From contig JAFUMV010000122.1 in the NCBI GenBank assembly GCA_017482485.1, positions 1 to 49,364 on the forward strand: a stretch of DNA of 49,364 nt, in the 5' to 3' direction. The position numbers and the translations under genes are program-made. Shown one piece after another: positions 17,312 through 25,304 of the stretch. The stretch comes from Lachnospiraceae bacterium. Lineage in GTDB: Bacteria; Bacillota; Clostridia; Lachnospirales; Lachnospiraceae. Below the pieces are notes generated by a model. It was not told the DNA's origin. It saw nothing but the letters and a program-made list of their open reading frames with translations, and made no database searches. Position 1 is the stretch's first letter. Every line of letters begins with the position of its first letter.

Positions 17312-17475
17312 GTGATTACAAATCCGAATCGTAAATTATCTTTACCGCATTATATTTAAATCGGTATCTTTCAAAATCATGGACATATTCGTTCAGCGAT
17401 TCCGATATTTTGTGAGCACATCAAAAGGCTGTTAAGGAGTTTGCAGCTGCACAGAACAGTAAAAGGAGGAGTTTC

Positions 17476-18456
17476 GTGGGAGAGATTGACGACAAATTCC
17501 GATATTTTCTCAGTCGTGAAAAAAATATGGCTGATGTATACAATGGCACCGTATACAGCGGCAGGCAGGCTATTTTGCCGGAGCAGTTGGTAGATGTTCA
17601 GTCAATTTATCATGTTGCACTGAGAGAAAAGGGTAAAATAAAGAAATTTCGGCGTGCCAGAGACTGCGCGAAAGCGCTTTGCAGAAATGGCCATTTTGTA
17701 ATTCTTGGAGTGGAATTGCAGGATAAAGTGAATTACTGTATGCCGCTGAGGTGTACAGAATATGACACGGATGAACTGCGCACGCAGGTGCAGCGAATCT
17801 CGCATCGATATGACAGAGAAGAATGTTGGGAGACAGCAGAAGAGAAATTTTCGGGAATGAAGCGGACGGATCGTTTGAATCCTGCTGTTTCGATCGTGCT
17901 GTATCATGGAGAAGGGAAATGGGATGCTGCATGCAGGCTGAAAGATATTCTGGACATGGAGGGCATGGATGAAGAGTTGAAAGAATTGATGTTGGATCAT
18001 AAAGTTCGTATCTACAACCTGAGTGAACTGGATGAAAAACATTTTGAAAGTGGTCTGCGTGAGCTGATCGGTTTAATGAAAAGAAAAGATGACAAAAAAG
18101 CGATGGAGGCATATTACAAAGAAAATCGGGAACGCTTTCGTCAGATGGATGATGATGCCTTTGAGCTGATTTGTGCAATGCTGAATATGAAACCGCTGAT
18201 GGAGAAAAAAGAGATCGCAAGAAAGGATGGTAAAGTGGATATGTGCAGAGCGTTTGATGAATTGTTGAGAGACAGAGAAAATTTGGGTGTGCAGCGCGGA
18301 GAAAAGAGAGGAGAAAAGAGAGGAGAAAAGAGAGGAGAAAATCGACTTGGCAGGTTGATCGAGTTACTTTACCGCGATGGAAGAATGGAAGAGGTACTGA
18401 GCGTATCGAAGAGCGCGGCGGCACGGAGACAGCTTTATCAGGAATATGGGGTATGA
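17476..18456 (+). CDS. Rpn-family recombination-promoting nuclease-like protein
   Basis: This 326-residue protein begins with DKFRYFLSREKNMADVYNG and contains a VILGVELQDKVNY strand, the usual position of the nuclease E-x-Q/K active-site pair in Rpn/PD-(D/E)XK transposase-like proteins. The middle is helical and charged. Near residue 275 lies a (GEKR) tetrapeptide repeat encoded by a nearly perfect 12-bp DNA repeat, then a final helical domain. It starts with GTG behind AAAAGGAGGAG. It sits alone between a terminator and the convergent AraC-2 gene, with no functional link to the sugar genes visible. Confidence 0.8.
   Translation: MGEIDDKFRYFLSREKNMADVYNGTVYSGRQAILPEQLVDVQSIYHVALREKGKIKKFRRARDCAKALCRNGHFVILGVELQDKVNYCMPLRCTEYDTDELRTQVQRISHRYDREECWETAEEKFSGMKRTDRLNPAVSIVLYHGEGKWDAACRLKDILDMEGMDEELKELMLDHKVRIYNLSELDEKHFESGLRELIGLMKRKDDKKAMEAYYKENRERFRQMDDDAFELICAMLNMKPLMEKKEIARKDGKVDMCRAFDELLRDRENLGVQRGEKRGEKRGEKRGENRLGRLIELLYRDGRMEEVLSVSKSAAARRQLYQEYGV
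18298..18342 (+). repeat. In-frame 12-bp tandem repeat (about 3.75 copies)
   Basis: The unit GGAGAAAAGAGA is repeated exactly at 18298, 18310 and 18322, with a partial copy at 18334. It encodes Gly-Glu-Lys-Arg. The unit is a multiple of three, so copy-number slippage would keep the frame. Confidence 0.95.
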
Positions 18457-18502
18457 TGCCAAGTTTTGATGTTGGGAATAAAAACGTTATAAATGGCAGA
18501 TG

Positions 18503-18532
18503 AAACAGGGCGGTATGGCAGCCCTGTTTTTT
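18503..18532. terminator. Bidirectional terminator between convergent genes
   Basis: The perfect 9-bp stem AAACAGGGC/GCCCTGTTT is followed by T's on the plus strand and preceded by A's for the minus strand. It separates the Rpn-like gene and AraC-2. Confidence 0.85.
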
Positions 18533-19337
18533 AATCCGGCAGCACCGTCCCCGGTGCCACTTGATAGAATTTCTGAAACAGTCTGTAAAAATAACATACG
18601 TCCGGCACGTTCACAGCGGCGGCAGCCTCTGTCACATTATATTCGCCGCTTTCCAAAAGCTCTTTCGCTCTTTTGATCCGCAGAAAATTTCTATAGGTGA
18701 TGGGCGACATTTTCTTATATTCCTTAAAATATTTGCGGAAGCGGCTTTCACTCAGATGACACATCTGCGCCACATCGCGCACATCGATCTCTTCCAGATA
18801 ATGGTTTTCGATATAGAGAATCCCTTTATATATGTTCCGATAGCTGTTTTTGATCTGAGTGGCAGTAGAGTCCACAAAGAGTTTATGGAGTATTTTGTAC
18901 AATTCCGATAACACTTCCAGCTTATAGCCGGGAGCGCCCGCATTCCATGTGTGCAGCGCCTGGGAGAAGATTTCCAGATAGGAGCCGTCACCATCAAAGG
19001 CGGCGATGCACATTCTGTTGGGAAGGGTCAAATAAAAATCGTTGGGCATGAAGGTGAAGTTGATATAAAGCCCTTCCACGCCGGGAATCCATTCTGACAC
19101 ATAGTCCACGTCGCTGGGCAGAAAGACGATGGTTCCTGCCGCGGCTGTCAGCTCTGTTTCAAGGCCTCGGTCAAAAATCGTTTCCCCGGAAACCACATAG
19201 AACAGGCGGCAGTAAAAACGGCTGCCCGCAGGGCAGTGATAATAGGCCGGCGGCTCTACGGTGTGGGAGTAAACGCCGAAGGTACGGCTTGACAGCTCAT
19301 TGTATTCACTCAGTTCAATTTTAAAAATATCATTCAT
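18531..19337 (-). CDS. AraC-family transcriptional regulator (AraC-2)
   Basis: This 268-residue protein has a cupin-like N-terminal half (FYVVSGETIFDRG, AAAGTIVFLPSDVDYVSEW) and paired C-terminal helix-turn-helix motifs (DVRDVAQMCHLSESRFRKYF, then VTEAAAAVNVPDVCYFYRLF). It differs clearly from AraC-1 and AraC-3. It is divergent from the Gfo1-Hyi-Gfo2 operon and probably controls it. The shared spacer has a TATAAT -10 at 19412 without a good -35, as expected for an activator-dependent promoter. Confidence 0.9.
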   Translation of the reverse strand: MNDIFKIELSEYNELSSRTFGVYSHTVEPPAYYHCPAGSRFYCRLFYVVSGETIFDRGLETELTAAAGTIVFLPSDVDYVSEWIPGVEGLYINFTFMPNDFYLTLPNRMCIAAFDGDGSYLEIFSQALHTWNAGAPGYKLEVLSELYKILHKLFVDSTATQIKNSYRNIYKGILYIENHYLEEIDVRDVAQMCHLSESRFRKYFKEYKKMSPITYRNFLRIKRAKELLESGEYNVTEAAAAVNVPDVCYFYRLFQKFYQVAPGTVLPD

Positions 19338-19353
19338 GGGAATCCCTCCATAC

Positions 19354-19373
19354 GCTCATATTGTACAATAATC
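19354..19373. promoter_or_regulatory. AraC-2 upstream motif
   Basis: GCTCATATTGTACAATAATC lies about 20 bp upstream of the AraC-2 start and contains the near-palindrome ATTGTACAAT. A 17/20 copy lies at 6225-6244. It is a candidate autoregulatory operator overlapping the promoter. Confidence 0.4.
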
Positions 19374-19486
19374 AAGTCGTATCGGCAATAGAAAAAAAGA
19401 TGCCGTAAACCTATAATAAAAGCACAAACCAAAAGGGAACAACGATGGGCAGATGATTTGAAGAAAAAAGGACGGAGGAAAATGTT

Positions 19487-20737
19487 ATGAAAATCGGTAT
19501 CGTTGGAATGGGCGCTTTTTCGGATGATTTTGTGAAACTGTTCACGCTGCATCCGGATGTGGAAGAGGTTGTGGTGGCAGATCTGGATGAAACCAGAGTG
19601 CAGAAAGCCATGGAAAAGCATCACATCAAAAGAGGCTATACTTCCTATGAAGAATTGTTGGAGAAAGCAGATGATGTGGACAGCATCGCGATTTTTACCC
19701 AGAGACATCTTCACGGCCCCATGATCGTCAAGGCATTAAAGGCCGGAAAGCATGTGTACAGCGCGGTGCCTATCGGCTGCACACTGGAGGAAATCGAAGA
19801 AATCGTGAAGCTGGCGGGAGAAACCAGACAGATCTATATGATGGGCGAAACCTGCTACTATTATCCCTGTGCGATTTACTGCCGGGAAAAATATGCAACG
19901 GGCGAAATGGGCAAATTTGTGTACGGCGAATCCCAGTATTATCACGATATCTGCGAGATGTACGGCGATTATCAGCGCTCCGGCGGCGAACGGTGGCGCA
20001 GAGTGGCGGGCATTCCGCCCATGTTTTATCCCACCCATTCCATCTCCATGCTGTTTTCTGCCATCAATGAGCATGCGGTGAAGGTTTCCTGCATGGGCTA
20101 TCGGGATAATCATGAGGATGATATTTTCGGAGAGGATAAGAACAATTGGGCAAATCCTTTCAGCAATGAAACTGCGATTTTCCAGATGTCCGGCGGCGGC
20201 ATTGCGCGCATCAACGAGTTCCGGCGGGTGGGCATCAACAAGCCTTCTTCCTATATCACCTGTTTTTACGGGGAAAAGGGCGCTTATGAGTGCTCCATCA
20301 CAAACCACAGCTATCAGAGGGGCATTGCCAGCGGTGAGGAACCCTATGTGGAGGATGTGGGCCCGCTGGTGAACACCATCGACTATAATGAAGATCTGAA
20401 AAACGGAACGATGGACATGAGCAAAGATCCCATTTCCATCAAATATATTCAGGGCCCGGCGAAGATTCAGGATTATTCCAGGCTGCCTAAAAGCTTTCGG
20501 GAAACGGTCAGCCGCAATCACTACAACAGCCATCCCTTTTTGGTGGATGATTTCGTGAGAGCGGTCAAGACCGGAAAGCTTCCCCCAAACAACGCCTGGG
20601 AATCCGCAAGATACATGATTCCGGGTCTGATCGCCCACGAATCGGCGCTCAGGGGCGGAGAGCTTTTGGACGTACCGGATCTGGGAGATGCGCCTGTAGA
20701 CTGGGAAAAGCTGACCTTTGAACCCTATGAGGAGTGA
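19487..20737 (+). CDS. Gfo/Idh/MocA-family protein with GH109-like motifs (Gfo1)
   Basis: This 416-residue protein has an N-terminal Rossmann fold (KIGIVGMGAFSDDF, then VVVADLDE). At the place of the family's catalytic EKP lysine it reads HVYSAVPIG, so the lysine is missing. Further on, RSGGERWRRVAGIPPMFYPTHS replaces the usual GG-D-x-G-x-H motif. A YPTH motif together with a V-P in place of E-K-P is what I recall from GH109 NAD-dependent glycosidases, which oxidise C3 and eliminate the aglycone. It is therefore either an NAD-dependent glycoside-cleaving enzyme or a divergent dehydrogenase. It is first in the AraC-2 operon, with GGAGG 9 nt upstream. Confidence 0.85.
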   Translation: MKIGIVGMGAFSDDFVKLFTLHPDVEEVVVADLDETRVQKAMEKHHIKRGYTSYEELLEKADDVDSIAIFTQRHLHGPMIVKALKAGKHVYSAVPIGCTLEEIEEIVKLAGETRQIYMMGETCYYYPCAIYCREKYATGEMGKFVYGESQYYHDICEMYGDYQRSGGERWRRVAGIPPMFYPTHSISMLFSAINEHAVKVSCMGYRDNHEDDIFGEDKNNWANPFSNETAIFQMSGGGIARINEFRRVGINKPSSYITCFYGEKGAYECSITNHSYQRGIASGEEPYVEDVGPLVNTIDYNEDLKNGTMDMSKDPISIKYIQGPAKIQDYSRLPKSFRETVSRNHYNSHPFLVDDFVRAVKTGKLPPNNAWESARYMIPGLIAHESALRGGELLDVPDLGDAPVDWEKLTFEPYEE

Positions 20738-20802
20738 GATAATACCGGTGCAGCAGAAAAATTGCGCACCGCAGAATTTACGAAAATGAGGATGAACAGA
20801 AC

Positions 20803-21573
20803 ATGAACCTGAGCGTTTGCATCGATCTGATGTATACCTATTGTGATTTTTATGAGCGTTTCGCAGAGGCGGCTGCGGACGGCATCAAAACTGTGGAATT
20901 CTGGAAATGGTCCAATAAGGATCTGGACAGAGTTTGCGCACTTTTGCAGGAAAACGGGCAGCAGGTGTCGATTTTTAACATCGACTGTCAGGATGAACAG
21001 CTGTCTTATGATCTGTCTCGCGGCATTTTGAATGACGGACGCGCGGACGAATTCCTGCGGGCTTTAATAGAGAGTATTCCTGTTTACAAAAGACTGAATG
21101 CGAAAGCCATGATCGTGCTGATCGGTGAACATAAACCCTACAACGAAGAAAATGTGTATAAATGCCTGGAAGCGGCAAAGCCGATTCTGGAGAAGGAAAA
21201 TGTGAACCTGATCGTGGAGCCTTTAAACGCCACGGACCGGGTGGGTTACAGCATGCCTTACGCTGCGCCGGTGCTTGCGCTGATCCAAAAGCTCAACAGC
21301 CCTCACATCAGGATGCTTTATGACATTTACCACCAGAACATGACCGGCGATTTTGATCTGGAAGAGGTGCGAAAAAACATCGGCCTGATCGGACATTTTC
21401 ATGTGGCGGATGTGCCGGGCAGACATGAGCCGGGCACCGGAAACGTGGATTATGTCAGCATCCTGAAACAGATAGATGCCATCTATGACGGGTTTGTGGG
21501 ACTGGAATACCGGGCCACAAAAAAGGATGGAGAAACCTACGGATTTTTAAAGGAGGCAGGATATGGCCTTTAA
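20803..21573 (+). CDS. Hydroxypyruvate isomerase / sugar phosphate isomerase-epimerase family protein
   Basis: This 256-residue AP-endonuclease-2-type TIM barrel has the expected metal ligands: Glu in LIVEPLNATD, Asp in MLYDIYHQN, His in FHVADVPGRHEPGTG, and Glu in FVGLEYR. These features are close to hydroxypyruvate isomerase (Hyi). Related folds also include inosose dehydratase, 3-keto-sugar epimerases and the lyase subunit of C-glycoside deglycosylation. Between two Gfo proteins, the likely job is to isomerise, epimerise or eliminate from a keto intermediate. Its 3' end overlaps the start of Gfo2 by 11 bp, so the two are translationally coupled. Confidence 0.85.
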   Translation: MNLSVCIDLMYTYCDFYERFAEAAADGIKTVEFWKWSNKDLDRVCALLQENGQQVSIFNIDCQDEQLSYDLSRGILNDGRADEFLRALIESIPVYKRLNAKAMIVLIGEHKPYNEENVYKCLEAAKPILEKENVNLIVEPLNATDRVGYSMPYAAPVLALIQKLNSPHIRMLYDIYHQNMTGDFDLEEVRKNIGLIGHFHVADVPGRHEPGTGNVDYVSILKQIDAIYDGFVGLEYRATKKDGETYGFLKEAGYGL

Positions 21574-22645
21574 AGTTTGCATCATCAGCTGCGGCATGAT
21601 TGCCAATGAGGCTCACATTCCTGCCTATCAGCAATTTTCGGAAGATTATGAAATTGTGGCAGTCAGCGATATCAATGAGATGGCGGCGAGGGATACCGCA
21701 GAGCGTCATGGCATTTTACATTATTATACGGATGCAGAAAAAATGCTTACGGAACAGAAGCCGGACGTGGTTTCCGTTTGTGTGCCCAACGCTTTTCACA
21801 AGGAATATACCATAATGGCCCTGCGTCATGGGGCCAATGTTCTGTGCGAAAAACCGCTGGCTTTTTGCCATTCGGATGCGGTGGAGATGTTTGACTGTGC
21901 GAAGCAGGCCGGAAAGGTGCTGATGGCCTGTCAGAGCATGCGCTTTACACCGGACCGGCTTGCCGCAAAGAAATTTATTGACGAAGGCGGCATGGATGAG
22001 ATTTACTATGGCGAACTTTCCAGAATCCGAAGGCGCGGCATTCCCACCTGGGGCACTTTTCATATGAAGAAAATCAGCTGCGGCGGCGCTTTCGTGGACA
22101 TCGGCGTGCACATGCTGGATGCGCTGGTATGGCTCATGGGAAATCCGGCAGTCAGTGCGGTCAGCGGCACCATCATGCAGAACCATAAAAATGAACTTGG
22201 TTCCCTGAAAGGAAGCGGTGCACTCACCGGAAAAGTGCACAACAAGCGGACCTTTGACCCGGATGAGATGGACGTGGAGGACTTTTCCTGCGGCACCATC
22301 ACCTTTGAGACCGGTGCGAAGGTCAGTTTCAAGGTGGCCTGGGCAGCCAACATTCCGGAGGCTTCCGACATCATGCTGGTCAGCAAAAAGGCGGGACTTG
22401 ATCTGCCCTCCGGCAGGATATTGTTCGATGAACGCGGTGAGCGTTTGCTCGAAATGAAAAATTGTCCTTATGATACGCCTTATTTCGGACACATGTATCT
22501 GACAGACAATTTGCGAAAGGTGCTGAAAGGCGAGGCCAATCCCATCGTGATGCCCGAAGAGACGATCAACGTGTCGAAGATTATTGAGATGTTTTATCTG
22601 TCGGCCCGGCTTGGACGGGAGGTTTCGGCGGCGGAGATCGGGTGA
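21563..22645 (+). CDS. Gfo/Idh/MocA-family oxidoreductase (Gfo2)
   Basis: This 360-residue NAD(P)-dependent dehydrogenase has a Rossmann motif CIISCGMIANEAH, the canonical catalytic VLCEKPLAF, and the substrate-domain motif GGAFVDIGVHMLDAL. The RRRGIPTWGTFHMKK segment is shared with Gfo5 (26466-27581) and marks the two as a paralogous pair from different operons. It probably oxidises a secondary hydroxyl of a sugar, glycoside or cyclitol to a ketone, or does the reverse. It is the last gene of the AraC-2 operon; the hairpin at 22738 follows. Confidence 0.92.
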   Translation: MAFKVCIISCGMIANEAHIPAYQQFSEDYEIVAVSDINEMAARDTAERHGILHYYTDAEKMLTEQKPDVVSVCVPNAFHKEYTIMALRHGANVLCEKPLAFCHSDAVEMFDCAKQAGKVLMACQSMRFTPDRLAAKKFIDEGGMDEIYYGELSRIRRRGIPTWGTFHMKKISCGGAFVDIGVHMLDALVWLMGNPAVSAVSGTIMQNHKNELGSLKGSGALTGKVHNKRTFDPDEMDVEDFSCGTITFETGAKVSFKVAWAANIPEASDIMLVSKKAGLDLPSGRILFDERGERLLEMKNCPYDTPYFGHMYLTDNLRKVLKGEANPIVMPEETINVSKIIEMFYLSARLGREVSAAEIG

Positions 22646-22737
22646 CATAATTTGGCACCGATGCCCAGGTTCTGCGTGAAGTTTTTACTGCCCCAGAAGT
22701 GCTGTTGTGAGAATAAAAAGAGTTAACATAATGTCAG

Positions 22738-22830
22738 AAAAGGGCATATACAGAAAAAATTTCCGGTGCTACCCTGTTTTGAGTCGTTTAACGGGGCAGA
22801 GCAGATACTTTTTTCTGTATATGCCCTTTT
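22738..22830. repeat. Perfect 22-bp inverted repeat between convergent genes
   Basis: Arms 22738-22759 and 22809-22830 are exactly complementary, with a 49-nt spacer containing a second weaker stem (CCCTGTT/AACGGGG). A-rich and T-rich edges let it act as a terminator for both Gfo2 and AraC-3, but the long spacer is unusual for that and also fits a small palindromic (MITE-like) insertion. The remaining spacer to 22930 shows nothing else. Confidence 0.75.
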
Positions 22831-22930
22831 GCTGCCCTTAAAAGCCAATTTCAGGAAAAATTTGAGGTCAAAAAGGGCAGAGAGAAGAAAATTATTTGTA
22901 TATACCCATAGCGTGACGGAAAATAAAGCT

Positions 22931-23875
22931 TCACTTTTTCTGATGCATCCCCATTTCCGGCTCCTTGAAGTTTACTGTCCGGTTCCGGTACTGGGAGGGC
23001 GTTTCTCCATTTTTCTTTGTAAAAACCCTGGAAAAATAATGCTGGTTGTCAAAGCCCAGCTCCGCCGCGATTTCCTTGATGCTGATGTCCGGATGGTAAA
23101 ATAAAAGCTCCTTTGCCCGGGACAGCTTGAAGTCTGTGATATAGTTCACCGGGGTAGTATGGAAGGCATTGTTAAAGTAGCGGATCAGCTGCTGCTTGGA
23201 AATACTGCAGTGGTTTGCCAGATCCTCCAGCGTGATCTGCTCGGAATAATGCATGGTGATATAGCTGATGGCGCGCTTTAATTTGGACGGAATTTCGGGC
23301 ATGTCATAGAGCTTTACATTGCTTATGACTTTGTCGATGGTATGCTGGGAGAGAAGGGCCAGAATATTGCACAAGCTGGCGGAAAAAAGCAGGTTGGTCA
23401 TCAGCAGGCGCTTGGTGGAAAGTGAATTAATTATACCGAGCTGTTCCGACAGCTTTTCCGTGTTTGCCTCTGTGTAAAAAGTCTGCAGATATATATAGGA
23501 AGGCTGGGCTGTGATGGCTTTGGCATTGCTGCTTAAGATGTAGTTGTCCAGCAGTTTTCTCTGTTCGGCTACATGCCGGCCGAGTTCCTGGGCAGAAGCT
23601 TCCGTTACCGCGTCTGCGGTGAGAAAATGAATATATGTCATGGTACAGAGAGTATTATCTACAGATTTTCGCACATATGACTGGTTGGCGGGGATATACA
23701 CCACATCACCCTGATGAACGATCCGGGTTTCGCCTCTGTAGGAAAACTGACAGAAACCTTCTACTATGAAAATCAGCAGATGCTCCTGCTCTGTGATCTC
23801 CCAGATCGTATTTCGTGTGACGGTATAGTTCCTCTGGATTTTCGGATTGGATGTAAACTCAAAATAATAAAACAT
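22931..23875 (-). CDS. AraC-family transcriptional regulator (AraC-3)
   Basis: This 314-residue protein is a full-length paralogue of AraC-1. It shares the MFY start, SVDNTLC-MTYIHF in the sensing domain, and a nearly identical second DNA-binding helix region (IKEIAAELGFDNQHYFSRVF and GETPSQYR). It is divergent from the large operon starting with Gfo3, which contains the glycyl radical enzyme, and is its probable regulator. Near identity in the recognition helices to AraC-1 suggests that both bind similar sites. AGGAG lies upstream of the ATG. Confidence 0.92.
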   Translation of the reverse strand: MFYYFEFTSNPKIQRNYTVTRNTIWEITEQEHLLIFIVEGFCQFSYRGETRIVHQGDVVYIPANQSYVRKSVDNTLCTMTYIHFLTADAVTEASAQELGRHVAEQRKLLDNYILSSNAKAITAQPSYIYLQTFYTEANTEKLSEQLGIINSLSTKRLLMTNLLFSASLCNILALLSQHTIDKVISNVKLYDMPEIPSKLKRAISYITMHYSEQITLEDLANHCSISKQQLIRYFNNAFHTTPVNYITDFKLSRAKELLFYHPDISIKEIAAELGFDNQHYFSRVFTKKNGETPSQYRNRTVNFKEPEMGMHQKK

Positions 23876-23903
23876 ATAGAAAGCTCCTGTGAAACATGGT
23901 GTT

Positions 23904-23916
23904 AATATTGTGCACC
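23904..23916. promoter_or_regulatory. Shared AATATTGTG motif upstream of AraC-3
   Basis: AATATTGTGCACC lies about 30 bp upstream of the AraC-3 start, equivalent to 7266-7278 upstream of AraC-1. It is a candidate operator or promoter element. Confidence 0.35.
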
Positions 23917-24078
23917 GATATGACTATATAGTTTATTTATTATTATAGCACATTCGAAGTAAAATGATAGTGTAAAAAGATGAGAATAAGAACCTGCAAA
24001 ACGGCCGCAGCAGGACAGTTTGCAAATAAAACTGTGCGAAAGGCGGACAGTTATGAAAATTATATGGAGGTGTGCTAA

Positions 24079-25173
24079 ATGAGCAAGAAAATATGGAAAG
24101 TAGCGGTGATCGGGTGCGGTATGTTCGCCCATGCGCAGTACCTGCCCAACATCACCAAGGAGACGAATGCGGTGTGTGTGGCTGCAGTGGATATCGTGGT
24201 GGAGAGAGCGCAGGAGGCCTGCGAGAAATACGGCATTCCCAACTGGTACGGAAGCGTTTATGAACTGATTGAAAAATGTGATTTTGATATCGCTATCGAT
24301 GTGACATCCATTCAGGCACATCATGAGATCAATATGGCGATTTTGAATGCGGGCAAGCATCTGATCTCCCAGAAGCCTGCGGCTCCTACCGTGGAGCTTT
24401 TGACAGAGCAGATCGAGCTGGCAAAAGCAAAGAACGTGAAGTTCGTCTGCGTGCCGATTCATCCGATGCGTTATGATTTAAATATCGCAAAGCAGATGAT
24501 CAAGGACGGCACCATCGGCGAGCCCTATTATGCAAAATGTAATTTAAGTCACGGTGGACCGGAATACTTCCAGTACCGCGATGCGGACCCGTCCTGGTTT
24601 TTTGAGCCCGGCGCAGGCGCGCTGGTGGATATGGGCGTTCACGGTCTGCAGATCGTAACGAGCATGTTTGGCCCCGCAAAGGCATTTGCATGTATGGCCA
24701 AGGTGACCACACCGGTGAGAGAGGTTCGCTCCGGCGCTTATGACGGCAAAAAGATTCAGGCGAACAAGATTCCGGATCATTATGTGATCACCCTGGATTA
24801 CGGCGAAGGAAAGATGGCTATGGTAGAAACCGGATTTTCCGAAAAAGCCAGCAGATCTCCCCAGCTGGAAATCTTCGGCGAGCGGGGAACCATTTCCTTT
24901 ACCAAACCTTATATGACAAACCCTGTGCCTGAAGTTTATATGGACTGTCCCGAAAAGGGCATCCGCGGCTGGATTACGCCTGACAGATGGGTGAATCCGC
25001 CCAAGAAGCTGATCAGCCAGTGCTGTTGTTTAAGAGATATCGTGGAAGCGATCGAGAACGACACCACACCGGTGCTGTCACCCGAACATGCCCGTCACGT
25101 GCTGGAGATCATGTGCAAGATTCCGGAAGCGATCGAGACAGGCACAACGATCGCACTTGAAACGACATTCTAA
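24079..25173 (+). CDS. Gfo/Idh/MocA-family oxidoreductase (Gfo3)
   Basis: This 364-residue protein has an N-terminal Rossmann motif VAVIGCGMFAHAQY, the lysine motif in the form LISQKPAAPT (Gln replaces Glu in EKP), and GAGALVDMGVHGLQI in the substrate domain. A CCC run lies near the C-terminus (ISQCCCLRDIV). It is about three quarters identical by eye to Gfo7 (31668-32759), down to the last residues LETTF. It is first gene of the AraC-3 operon, with GGAGG upstream. Activity expected: NAD(P)-dependent oxidation or reduction of a carbohydrate hydroxyl/ketone. Confidence 0.92.
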   Translation: MSKKIWKVAVIGCGMFAHAQYLPNITKETNAVCVAAVDIVVERAQEACEKYGIPNWYGSVYELIEKCDFDIAIDVTSIQAHHEINMAILNAGKHLISQKPAAPTVELLTEQIELAKAKNVKFVCVPIHPMRYDLNIAKQMIKDGTIGEPYYAKCNLSHGGPEYFQYRDADPSWFFEPGAGALVDMGVHGLQIVTSMFGPAKAFACMAKVTTPVREVRSGAYDGKKIQANKIPDHYVITLDYGEGKMAMVETGFSEKASRSPQLEIFGERGTISFTKPYMTNPVPEVYMDCPEKGIRGWITPDRWVNPPKKLISQCCCLRDIVEAIENDTTPVLSPEHARHVLEIMCKIPEAIETGTTIALETTF

Positions 25174-25198
25174 ATCAAAATTTATTTTGCTTTGGAAT

Positions 25199-25235
25199 GC
25201 GGTATATGCGCACTTGTGCGCGGCGAAAATACCGC
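25199..25235 (+). repeat. Nested hairpin in the Gfo3-Gfo4 spacer
   Basis: An outer GCGGTAT/ATACCGC pair (25199-25205, 25229-25235) encloses GCGCAC-TT-GTGCGC (25208-25221). No U tract follows. It is probably an mRNA processing or stability element within the operon. Confidence 0.6.
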
Positions 25236-25304
25236 TTGCGCGGCTGCACAGGGCGCGGTGCCCGTGTGAACACACACGATTTATAATCATGGAGGATACT
25301 TAAA

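Noticed and set aside
19736-20638. Long antisense ORF (300 aa) opposite Gfo1, and similar long antisense frames opposite other genes
   Set aside because: They are shadows of the codon bias of the sense genes, with no starts, domains or ribosome binding sites.
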